Shown here: in pieces, positions 35,580 to 46,734 of the stretch | Position numbering within the stretch: the stretch's first letter is position 1 | How the letters are laid out: every line of letters begins with the position of its first letter | NCBI RefSeq assembly: GCF_002865645.1 | Contig: NW_020194589.1 | Span: 1,844,812-1,908,811, forward strand | DNA: 64,000 bases | Direction of reading: 5' to 3' | Source: Hyaloscypha bicolor E | Taxonomy: Eukaryota; Ascomycota; Leotiomycetes; Helotiales; Hyaloscyphaceae | Position numbers and translations under genes: made by a program | Notes under the pieces: generated by a model | Databases searched by the model: none | Told to the model about the DNA's origin: nothing | Seen by the model: the letters and a program-made list of their open reading frames with translations, nothing else

Positions 35580-38500
35580 AAGAACCTGAACTCGGTTTAG
35601 TATAAATATTAATAAGGGAAAGGAACTAATTAAGAAATAGGAGAACGGTATTAACCCGGTAACTATAATAAAGGCTAAACTTCAGGAATATATAACTACT
35701 AAGATATATTAGTATATCTTATATAGGAAGAATAATAATAACTTATAGGATCTATTCCAGAATAACTTTAAAAACTTTAATACTATAATATATAGTCTAA
35801 TTAACCATATACTTATATAAAATTTTCGAGCCTAATTTTAGTATAGTAGTATTTATATTAAATAGAATTATAGAAACCTTACTATTACGTAATTCTTTAT
35901 TAACCTTGCCTAAGAAGAAATAAAGAATATATGAAATAAAGCTAATATTATTAATAATAATCTAATTAGAACGGATCTTTTTCAGGGACCTATTATATTA
36001 GTTTATCTTACTCTAGATAAAATTAGATATAAGAGAACTAGATAATCTTAGTCAAGAAATTAAGCTATCTATTTACTTTCTCTAAATTAAGGCTATTTAC
36101 CGCTTTTATCTTTATTACTACTAGTATTATTACTAAACCCGAACTACTATTAATTAGTATTTACTATTTCTGCTAGGAAGCTTATTAGGGAAATAGTAAA
36201 GATATATTCCAAAGTATAGAAATATAATAGAACTAATAGTAGTTTTAATTATAAACTTATTATTTTTCTCGATATTTACTAATATATAGAGCTCCCAGAA
36301 AAGGCACTAGTAAGAGCTTTTCTTATTATATTAAAGGAACTAGTATAAGACTACTTCTATAATAACTAGCTCTCGAGCCATATATATAAAAAGGCCTATA
36401 TAAATATCTATAGCTTCTTTAAAGGCCCTGGTTTCTATTATCGAAATTTAGATAAATGAAATACTATTACCTTAGTAATTATAATAATAAAGAACCCTAA
36501 AAAGATAATATTTGAGCTTATCCAAATACTAATTAATAATCTATATAAATTATAATATAGCCTTACTCCTGCCTTATAAAATACCGAATTCCTATATAAT
36601 AAGATTATTACCTCCTATTAAGGCTTACTAGCATACTAATATATAGTCTCGGATCCTTCTAATAATCTTGGCTAGCTTATTAATAAGCTCTAATTATCTA
36701 TTACTACTTATAAGAAGAAGTAATAAATTACTACCAAAACTTACTTTACTAATTAATAATACTATTCTCAAAATCCTTTAAATTACTATTCGTCCGGAAA
36801 TTATTAATACGGACCTAGCCATAACTTCGGAATCTATAATAATTACTTTAAGTCCTATAATTATAATAAGTATACTCTAAAGTCGTATTTTATATATAAG
36901 AGACCTAAATACTACTTATAGAAGCATATATTAGAGAAATAAGAGGCCGAGAAGGCTTGATTTAAGAATAGAAATATTTACTAATTTAGATCCCAAAATA
37001 CCCGTAATTTTAATAAATGCTTTAGTAATACTTATATATAATATATTACTGAATTCGAAGAAAAAGAGGATAATAAGAATAGTAAGAACAAACTAGTAAG
37101 TAATACTTTTAAAGCCTTACTAGCAAAAACAGATAAAGGAAAGAAATATTATTCTAATTCCTATTTTATTTCTATTAAGAGCTTTCTAGCTACTCCTATA
37201 GCCCCTGCTTTTACTATTCCCATAACTAATACCCTTATAAATAATCTCACTTCTCTTTCCCTTATATACTAGATAATAGGCAAAAACCATATCTTAAAGC
37301 CTATTAAATAAATAGAAGACGCCTAGACATTTATAATTAATAATATATTAAGATATAATACTTATTACTTTTATAAAGTTATAATTAATACCAGGGCCTC
37401 TAGATTCTTAACTACTAGTTCTAACTAATTCCAAGCTTTATAGCAGACTAATAGTAGTATTAAACTTAATAAAACTACTAAAGGTTAAGTTAATATCTAG
37501 TTTAGTATTAGATCTATATCTTCTATTAGATCTATAATAGTAAAAATACTAATTAGGTAAATATAATTCCATATTATACCTATAAAGACTTTATTTCTAC
37601 TTAGCTTAGCTAATATAGATAAGCTAGAAGTTTACTTTAATAATCTTACTAATTATCTTATTACTTCTAATAAATACTTTATACCTATAGTATAATGTTT
37701 TAGATACTTTTTCTTGCTTTAAAATACTATTTTATAAAGCTTTATTTCCGAATCCTTTACTTATAATCCCTGTTTTCTTATAGAGGTCGAATTATAATAT
37801 TTATATTATTATTTTAGTTATTTATTTATTAGTAAGCTTTAAAATATACTAGAATAAGCAGGCTATAATATTAATATAGAAGCTCTTAAGTATCTTATAA
37901 AGTACTATAAGTAATACTAGAAATTCGGACAATTACCAGGATAATTTAAGTTTAATCTAAGGAATAATATTAGCTTTAATTACTTTATTATTATTAATAT
38001 TTTCTATATTTCCGGTAAGCCTATACTTTATATTATTAATAAAGGCACTAGATATTAAGCTGGCTAATAACTTTAAAATATTAGTATATTATATACTTGG
38101 GATACCCTAAAATAATATTAGATTAATACCTATTTAGGCCCTCCTAATTAGATTATAGTAGATACTAGAAAGTAGTTCACTAGTAAGAAGTTTGCTTAGC
38201 TTGCAAATACTATAGAAACTAAGATTAAAATCGTTCCTATAAAAGCTTATAGTTCTATTAGAATTATAAAATACTACTATAGCCTAATTTAATATATTTA
38301 CCTTATTATTACGGCCGAAATTAATAAAATTAATAATACTATACTCTAAATAGCTTTTAAGACTATTAATAATTCCGCTAGACCTAATAGTATTATCTTA
38401 ATCTTCTTAATTTATAATACTTTACCCCAAATAACTAAATATAATACCCTATTACTAATTATATTATAATAATTAGTAGTACTCAAGAAAATAATAGTAG

Positions 38501-40440
38501 AAATTCAGAAGCTTTAAGCTAGATACCAGATTACGAATGCCCTAAATACCCGAAATAGTTCTAGTATTACTAATATTTACGAACTTCCCTTAAATTCGAA
38601 TATTCTCATATAGTATAAAGAAAATACTAGTTAATCTAGTAATTGGGATAGGCTATATAAGCTAGTAGCCATTAATGGAGAGGACTATATACTAGCTCTA
38701 TTATATAATAATACTACCTTCTACTTAATCTCCGTAAAGCTCTTTTATATAGGAAATATTAAGATTATTACTAATGGCCCTGAACCTGAACCTGTTTCCG
38801 AACTTTATAATAAGGCTAAAGGTAATACAAGTATAATTTCTCCTACTATTCCTGCTATTTCACTAAAATATAATAGAGGATACCCTTATAAGAACCCGGA
38901 TTTTATGGTATTTCTATAGGATAATAACCTATATAAGGACTTTTATTAAGTTAAAGTTATTAGCTTCCTGGAAAAGAATATATTTAAGATTACTTCTAGA
39001 TCTCAGGTACTAAAGAAAATATATATCTTTAACTCCCGATTTATTAATAAGATTAAGAATAAGGATATAGAGAGAGAGTTTAAGAAGTCAAGACTAGTTA
39101 TTTAGGCTTATAATAATAGTAAAAAACATATAATATTAATATAATTACCTATTATTTAATATATTAGCTAGAGAATTATTCTTAGTATTACTACTATAAT
39201 AATAGATACTATAGAGCTATATTTATATAATATCTCGCAAGCTTATATCTAATTAATAACCTTGCTTAACTATAATTTTTATATTAACCTATCTTGCAAG
39301 CTTACTAGAAAGCTAAATCTAAATAATAATTCGGTTCTAAAGGTTATAAAACTACTATATAATATACCGGAAGCTAGGAACTACTAGTTTAAGACTTATT
39401 ATTCCTATTATATTAATGAGCTTTCTATAGAATAGTTAACTTATAATTCTTGCCTCCTCTATAGTAAGTAATTCTTCGGAATTATTAGTCTTTAAACTAA
39501 TAATATCCTATTTATCGGAAATAATAATTTTATAAAGATAAAGTAACTAAAGCTCTAAGAGGCTAAGTTCTTGGCTAAGAAACATAAATACCTTACTATT
39601 AATTATAATCTCAAATTTAATAGAGGTATTATTTATATAAATACTACTAGAATTACTTTTATATAGAAATACTAGTATAAAAACCTCTGAACCATTTCTA
39701 TAAAAAATATTACTACTATAAGTAATAGAAGTACTATTTATTAAAATCTCTTTATTAAGAACTAATATATTACCTAATATACTAGAAGAGTATATATTAT
39801 ATTAGTCTATTAACTAGAAGCTTTATATAACCTATTAATTACCGTTTAAGCTATTAAATCCTCGGAAACTAATATAAAGGTACTTAATAAGCATATTTAA
39901 TAGCAAATTAAGAATATTACTAAAGAACTAAGATTCGTAAAGCTAGTAAAGAAGTTCTTATATTTAATTATTTTTATAAATATTTTATTTATAAATAATA
40001 GAGATCTCTTTTCCCAAATCGGATATATTATAGTTCTAGTAAATAAAACTAGATATGCTAATATTATTTACTAGTTCTCTACTAAATATAAGAGAGTTAC
40101 TAGAAGTATTCTAGCTTTAGAACTCTATAGTATAATTTATGGCTTTAATATAGGCGCTTTAGTTAAATCTATAATTAATAGAATACTAGAAATAGAACTA
40201 CTACTAGTAGTCTATACGGATTTAAAGTCGTTATATAAATACCTTATTAAATTAGGAACTACTCGAGAAAAGTATCTAATAATTAATATAATATGCCTTT
40301 ACTAGATATACGAATAATAAGAGATTATAGAAGTTAAATAAATTAAGGGAGAATTGAATTCTACTAATTCTATAATAAAATTAAAGCTAATAAATACCCT
40401 CAAGTACCTAATTAATATAAATACTATATAATTAGATATA
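35580..40440 (+). pseudogene. Copia polyprotein: Gag, protease, integrase, RT, RNase H (broken)
   Basis: Motifs in Copia order on the plus strand: a Gag helical region (about 35,680-36,700); a zinc-knuckle relic at about 36,890-36,945 (YIYKRPKYYL, stop, KHILEK, where relatives have CxxC-x-CW-T-H); a protease site reading INTRAS at 37,384-37,401 (from D-T-G-A); integrase at about 37,980-38,760 (INTYLGPPNQIIVD, ITAEINKIN, NSNILI, WDRLYKLVAINGEDY); RT at about 39,030-39,650 (SRFINKIKN, NISQAYI, LLYNIPEA, NNILFIGNNNF); RNase H at about 40,010-40,420 (ANIIY, STKYKRVTRSILALELY, VVYTDLKSLYKYLIKLGTT, ELNSTNSIIKLKLINTL). Stops and Asp-to-Asn changes abolish function. Confidence 0.88.
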
Positions 40441-40510
40441 GAGAAATAAGTTAACTACGAATAGGACAGGAAATAAATATATAGGATAGGAGAATATTAT
40501 AAGAGGAGAA

Positions 40511-40546
40511 GTTATATATAAAAGGCTATGGCTTTTAGTATATAAC
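40511..40546. repeat. 36-bp palindrome, copy 3 (in Copia, before 3' LTR)
   Basis: GTTATATATAAAAGGCTATG continues with its near-complement, ending TATATAAC. It lies in the Copia 3' non-coding part, about 120 bp before the 3' LTR. It has the same length and core as the G-long LTR palindrome, although the host element is of another superfamily. Confidence 0.75.
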
Positions 40547-40668
40547 TAAAACCTCGGAAGTAATATAGATATATAAAGTATTTAGGAAATCTGATACTAG
40601 GCCGGGTTAGGGAATTTATATATAATTAGAGAAAGATACTATTTTTCGCGTTTTTAGAGAGTTTCTAG

Positions 40669-40953
40669 TATTAGTATAGCTATTTCTTTAGGAATTATAT
40701 ATATAGTTACGGGATACGGGATATAGGATATAAGTAATGGGATATGAGATACGGGATATAGTTATATAACCTTGCGTCTTATTAGTAACTTGATTAGTAA
40801 ACTAGACTCCTTTAGGCTTAGCAGATTTAGGGATTATATATTAATACTATAATACTATAATTCCTACTTCTAAATAATAATAACTTTACTAACTAATATA
40901 ACTAGTATTTTCACGCCTATATAATAGTACTATATATTACTAGTAAACTAATA
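40669..40953 (+). repeat. 3' LTR of nested Copia
   Basis: 285 bp matching 34,678-34,962; followed at 40,954-40,958 by the target duplication ATAAC. Confidence 0.92.
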
Positions 40954-40958
40954 ATAAC

Positions 40959-42260
40959 CTAACTATTTTACTAGATTTCTTAAATAATAGCTATTTCAAA
41001 TAATATTAGAATATTATATAATATCTTATAATATTCTCTAGATTAGAAGAAATATTTAGAGCCAAGTTTCAAAAGTTAAATAAAAAAGCTTTAAATTATA
41101 ATATAAGAGATTAATTACTATAAAGAATTATATTTAAAATATATTTATCTTAACTTATTATTAATAATTAAGAATAAAGAGATTAGATATACTAGAAGAA
41201 AAAGTACTTTTTTACTTAGTAGCTAGCTACTATTACTAGGAAATTATTATAATTATTACGGAAATATATTAATATTTATAAAGTCTATTAGTATAAGAGT
41301 AAAAGAAAATAAAAGAAGTTCTATATCTAATAAAAGCTATATTTCTTTTTCTATTACTTTAGAATTAATATAATTAATTATTAGACTATAAAAATATAAC
41401 TTATTAGTTATTATTAGAAATAATTTTTCTTAGAATAAGTTAAAGCTAATCCTTTAAAGAACCTAACTAATAAGAAAATTACTAAGGTTTATTTAGAAAG
41501 AAATTATTTATAATATAGTTTATTAGCTAGCTTAAAATAAATAATAGATTAGAATTTAAAGAAATAGTAATTTAGGAATTTAATAAGCTAGAAATTAATA
41601 GAATTATTATTTTAATCTATAATTTCAAGAGAAATAATATAATTAAAAGAAAATATTAACTAATTATTTAAGTACTTATTATATTTATAATAGATAAAAA
41701 GAAGCCTTAGGTAAATTTATTATTATATATTCTATTTACTAATTAAGTTACTATATATAAACTAACTAGATTTACTTCTTTTTATATAGTCTATAATAAA
41801 GAAGTTATATTACTTATAGAAATATACTTTCTAACTTAGAGAATATTTAGATAAGATAAAGTTTATAATAGAGAAATATTTCTAGAAATATATATAAAGT
41901 AAATATAAATAAGAAATAAAGATATTAAAAAAGCTAGAATAAAGAAAAATAGAAGATACTAAGAGAAAAAGAAGTAATTTAATATTATTTATTAAATTTA
42001 TTTAAAGTCTATTTCTAAAAAAAATCTAGTTTTTATATATAATATTAAATTAATAAATTAAGACAAGTTAAGAAATATAAAACTACTATATTACTAGCTT
42101 AGGCTATATAAAGTAAGGTATATAGATTAATTAAAAAAATACTATATACTAGAAAAGCTTAATAATATTATATTTTAAAGAATATATATTAGGAATTAAT
42201 TTAAGTAGTTTATTAAAAGAAATAAATTCTAGTATTTCTCTAAAAATAAAATTAATAATA
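40959..42260 (+). pseudogene. pol of G-long, second part: integrase (broken)
   Basis: After the Copia insertion the plus strand carries Ty3/gypsy integrase: core-domain remnants around 41,380-41,640, then KPQVNLLLYILFTNQVTIYK, TRFTSFYIVYNKE, LLIEIYF, and the C-terminal GPY/F-type module at about 42,050-42,225 (KLRNIKLLYYQLRLYKVRYI, YYILEKLNN, then RNQFKQFIKRN after a TAG). The Gly-Pro of GPY is lost through mutation. The inverted copy matches it at 62,860-64,000. No chromodomain follows, unlike the element at 1-6,615. Confidence 0.8.
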
Positions 42261-42724
42261 AGTATATACTTATAAATAAATATTTTAAAATAGATATAGA
42301 ACTAGAAAAGAAAGTAATTATAAAATATTATAAGTGAAATAATACTTAGAAAATCAAGAAAACTACTAGTATTATTATATATATTCTAGAGTTACTAGAA
42401 TTAGAAAAAGTAAAGTATGTTTTTTTTATAAAAACGGGAACTAGAAGAAAGTATCTAATAATAAGGGCTTTTCTTAACCTGAAATAAAGCTTATTATTTT
42501 TAATTTCTTATATATCTTTTAAATTTTTCTTCTAATTATTATTTATAATCTTTAAAGAATATTATTATTAAACTATTATTCTAGAAATCGGACGAACTTT
42601 ACTATTACTTATTTCTTACTATTATCTAATTACTATTACTAGATAGTATTCTTAATATATAAAATTCTATTACTAGATCTTAGGAATTAAAAGAAAAAAA
42701 GAAGAAAAGAATAAAGATTTAATA

Positions 42725-43690
42725 TTAATGATAAAAATGATATCAAGCCTTAATTTCTCAAATATTTTTATTAGAGAATTAAAAGATAAATAAAATATAA
42801 TTTTCTTACGAAATATAAAAAAAAAAAAAAAAAAAAAAAAAATGATAATTAAATATTCGAAAATTATTATGATATCGAATATTCCTTGATCGATAATATG
42901 AAATGATCGAATTCTTAGATATAAAATTTAATAAAAAATAAAAATTATCTAATATTTTTAGTAATAATAACTTATATTATTAATATCCAAATACTCTAAT
43001 TTTCAAGAGCTCTAATATTCCTAAAAAAAATTTTATATATTTTTATAATATATATAACTCAAAAAAACAAAGATCATTCTTTTATTTGCGATTTTATGCT
43101 TATTATAGTATTTTCCCTTTTATCTATCATTAATTAATCTCATATAAATTCTATTATATTAATATCTTAATCTTTATTATATTTTTCTTATATTTATATA
43201 TATAAATTTTTTTTATATTAATTTTCTTTATTAATTCACGTTCTTTTCTGATTATAATCATTATTATGGTTATTCTTTCCTTCTCTTACTCTTCTACATT
43301 TGTCATCATGGTATTATAGATTTCATAATCTGTATTTTTCTTTTGTTCTTTTTAAATATTTTATTTATCTCCTTTACAACAATTTCCGGTTCAAGTTTTG
43401 CCACACTCTACCCTATTTATTTATCCCCTTCTCATTCGTGTCTACAAGACGTTAATTATTACGTTTTAATCTTATACTCTCTATAGCTAACATAAGAACG
43501 TCTCTTACATACATCTATTAGTACTTCTTTGATTATTTTTACTAACAGAGTATCGTTTATAGACACATGCGGTCATATAAGGCTAAAAGATTATAAAGGT
43601 GATAAATATTCCTGTATAAAGACTATCTGTTGAATCTCTTCTGTTCCATTATATTTTCTTAATACCAGTTAACTTATTATGTGCCTGTAT
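42725..43690. other. A+T-rich block without RIP signature inside G-long
   Basis: Unlike both flanks, this block is rich in CA and TG (for example TCATCATGG, GCCACACTC, ACACATGCGG, ACAACAATTTCC). It contains an A26 run at 42,817-42,842 and lacks open frames. The inverted G-long copy has unrelated RIPped sequence at the same place (60,730-62,460), so this block is an insertion or replacement. Possible sources are mitochondrial DNA, a late insertion or an assembly join; none is proven. Confidence 0.7.
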
Positions 43691-46340
43691 ATTAATAGTA
43701 TTAAAGTTTAGAATATTAAAAAAGCTTAAGTAATTATAAAAGACTTACTAATACTAGAAAAAATAACTATAATTACCGAATTTAATATAAATATCCTAAA
43801 TAAGCTAAGTAGTATATATAATAAGCTCTTAAAATAGAAAACCTTTATTAGAAACAGAACTAGACTAGAATTAACTAAAAAAAAGCTAAAGAACTACTAA
43901 GCTAATAATAGGGAATTCGAGAATATTATTAAAGGCATTTCTAAAAACAAATAAGAAAAGCTTAATAAGATTAAGACTATAATAAATAGTCTTAATACTA
44001 AGAGTTAGAATAAAATCGTACTATATAATAAAGCTTTTAGCTAATATATTAATAATATTTATAATAACCTTAATAAAAATATATATAAGAAATTATATTT
44101 TCTTTTTAAAATAAAAGCTTTAGTATATAAAGCTATTTAGTTAATTAATAAAACTATTTTAGAGTATATTAAGAATAAGAAATATTAGAATACTAGTATA
44201 TTTACTAAATTAGATATTATTAAGATACTTAAATATACTAAAGCTATTTTGGAATCTAGAGAATTAGAGTTTAAGCTATTATTAGCTAATAATCTCAAGG
44301 CTAGATAATATATCTTTAATACTTCCGGAATTCTAATTAAGAAAGTTTATAGTAATAAGCCTTTTCCTGCTTTTCGAGATAAGCTTAAAGAATAGGCCCT
44401 TATTATAATTTCAGTTTTAACTTAACCGGATCTAGCTAAGAAAAATAGAGCTAATTTAATAAAGCCTAGTAAGAAAACTACTAGTAAGGCTAGTAGAACT
44501 AATATAACTAAATAAGAAGAACCTAGTAAGAATAGAGAGTAAGCTAAGCCTAAGACTTCTAATAAATAGTAGAGATCTAAATACTAAACTAAATATAAGA
44601 TTAGTAAAATAGAAGAAAATAAAGAGGAATTCTTTATTCTAAAGAAAAAGATATTATTTAGAAAGATTCCCGTAACTATATCTAAAACCAAAAAGCAGAA
44701 AACTAAGGATATTAAGTTTAGAGAACTTAATAAAGGCATTTAGTATATCTATAAGATATTAGCTAAATAGAAGCTAATACTTACTTAATAAGATAAGTAT
44801 ATCTTTAAGGAAATATATAATAGTATTTTGAAATCTATTTATAAATAAGAATACTATAGGATTAATAATAGATTTCTTAAAGCTCTTTATATAGAATATA
44901 TTTAATAATTTACTAATATTTTTTCTATTAATATACGAGATATTAAGAATACTCTAAAGCTAATTACTAAAATCTATAAAGTTATTAAAGACAAGAAGTA
45001 TATTTCTATTATTTAAATAAATAAGAAAATATGGGATTTCTTTTTTAAAACCTAAAAAATTAAGTAATATAAATATAAGTACTATATTTCTAATTAATTT
45101 CGCCTAAATTTATAGTTCTAATTTAATACTATAGTTCCTGTTTCTGAGTCTAGTATTACTAATCTAAATATAAATAGCTATATTTATAAGAAGAATTACC
45201 TAAAGTAAATTAAAAAGCTTGGTATTTAAGAACTCTTAATAGAGGAAATAGAAATACTATAGTTCTATCTCCGAAAAAATAATATATTAATATATAGAAA
45301 TCTTAGTAATAGCTATTTTACCTTAGTCTCTTAATTTTTAATAGCAGATCTATTAATATAGTTTGAATTTTATAAGGCTTTAAATAAGTATTCTATTTAT
45401 CTAGTTATTTACTTTTAGTTAGCTAGATATTATATTTCTAGAAATATTAATTATAATTAGTATAAAGGTAATACTAAAGATCTGGCTATTACTAAAGCTT
45501 TAAATAGTAAATTCTATCTTAGTAAAGAATATTAGAATATTAGCTATATTTTCCTTATAAATTATAAAAAGGCTATTACTTTTAATAAGAAGTTCTTTAA
45601 AGATATTAATTATTTCTTTATTTCTAATAAATTTAAGCCGGAAGTAGCTAAGGAATTAGGTAAGTATTTACTAAAAATAATAAAAGAAAAGACTTCGAAT
45701 ATAATTTATTTAATTAAATAAATAAATGCCTTTAGCTAAATAATCTATAAGTCTGGAATTATAGAAAAGTATTAATTCTCGAATAATATATAAGTTAAAG
45801 AATAGCTTAATAATAATTTATTACTTAATAGGCCTTTTATTATAATTCTAATAAATCTAGTTATTATTAAGAATAGAATATATAAAAATAGAGTTTCCTA
45901 TAAGGTTATTAAAGCCTCTTATCTAGAGCTTTTCTTTTTTATTAAAGATTAATTTAAGAATATAGTAAATAATATAAAATTTAAAGAAGCTATTTATTTA
46001 AAGTATATTAGTATAATTTATAATATAATTTATTATAATAAGCTTCTTTAATATCTAGTAATAAAGGCACAAATTAAGTAATAATTAAAGGCAAATACTA
46101 ATTAATATAAAGAACTATATCGGATTTAGTATAAGAATATAACTAAGCGAGTTCGGATTATTTTTAAATAAGTTCGGGAGTATGAAATAAGACTATTTAA
46201 AAATAATAAGTTTTATTTTAGGTATATAAAGAAGAAATTAGATTAACTAATAGAAAAAAATCCTAAATATTTTATTATTTCAAACTTTAAATAGAATTTT
46301 TCTATTATTTTTAGTATTTAGGAAATAAGTATAAATAAAT
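43691..46340 (+). pseudogene. Extra ORF of G-long (ORF X), unknown function, broken
   Basis: A plus-strand frame of about 880 codons with RIP-type stops runs between integrase and the 3' LTR. Readable parts: a charged, probably coiled-coil start (KTFIRNRTRLELTKKKLKNY); a Lys/Ser-rich linker with KPSKKTTSKASRTNITK and PKTSNK; a globular part with NTIVPVSESSITNLNINSYI, YLRKNNILIYRNLSNSYFTL, IADLLI, FEFYKALNKYSIYLVIYF, NKFKPEVAKELGKYLLKIIK and RPFIIILINLVIIKNRIYKN; and a C-terminal tail ending near NIAGYI. I do not recognise a family: no zinc knuckle, RT, transposase or envelope signature was seen. The same frame exists inverted at 57,990-60,730, so it is a fixed part of the element. Its place corresponds to that of env-like or third ORFs in some LTR elements. 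Confidence 0.6.
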
Positions 46341-46351
46341 AGGGAATCAGA

Positions 46352-46680
46352 TATAATATAGCAGGCTATATTTATTAAAAATTATATTATTTTAGCGGTT
46401 TTGAGATCTAGGTTATATAATAAAGGCTATAGCCTTTTATATATAACTTATAGAAATTATATAAAAAAGCTAGTTTTTCTATAATTCTAGGGAATAATTC
46501 CTTATAAATATTTAATTAATTAAGCTTTTATATACTATATACTATTTATACTTTACTATTTATTCTTTTTAATTTATTATTTTACTATTAAGTTACGTTT
46601 TATATTCTGGTATATTTTATATAGGTTTTTGTCTTATTATAGTTTTTTTCTTATAATATTTATTATATTAATTTCCTTTT
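46352..46680 (+). repeat. 3' LTR of G-long
   Basis: It starts TATAATATAGCAGGCTATAT, the RIP-mutated equivalent of the 5' LTR start, and is preceded by a purine-rich AATAGGGAATCAGA that could be the polypurine tract. The right end is uncertain by about 30 bp. It holds the palindrome at 46,412. Confidence 0.75.
46412..46447. repeat. 36-bp palindrome, copy 4
   Basis: RIPped form inside the 3' LTR of G-long, core AAAGGCTATAGCCTTT. Confidence 0.8.
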
Positions 46681-46734
46681 TAGGCTCTTATTTCTAAAAG
46701 GCCTAAGAAAACTATAAATAGCTTTATAAATATT

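Larger units (their letters stand above)
34678..40953 (+). mobile_element. Complete Ty1/copia element nested in G-long, 5-bp TSD ATAAC, RIP-degraded
   Basis: Two 285-bp LTRs (34,678-34,962 and 40,669-40,953) bound a 5.7-kb interior. The flanking 5-bp repeat ATAAC at 34,673-34,677 and 40,954-40,958 is perfect, so both ends are exact and the total length is 6,276 bp. The LTR now begins TATTAG (from TGTTAG) and ends TA (from CA), both RIP-type changes. The order protease, integrase, RT, RNase H is that of Copia. Insertion split the pol of G-long, so this element is the younger of the two. Confidence 0.95.
28069..46680 (+). mobile_element. G-long: very large Ty3/gypsy LTR element with an extra ORF, RIP-degraded, interrupted by a nested Copia
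   Basis: Similar LTRs lie at 28,069-28,380 and 46,352-46,680 in the same orientation. Between them, on the plus strand, come Gag, protease/RT/RNase H, integrase and an additional long frame before the 3' LTR. Subtracting the 6.28-kb Copia leaves about 12.3 kb, larger than usual fungal Ty3/gypsy elements (commonly 5-8 kb). Part of the interior (about 42,725-43,690) is foreign, non-RIPped DNA. A second copy lies inverted at 57,610-64,000, which independently confirms that integrase, extra ORF and LTR belong to one repeat unit. No target duplication could be read. Confidence 0.8.
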
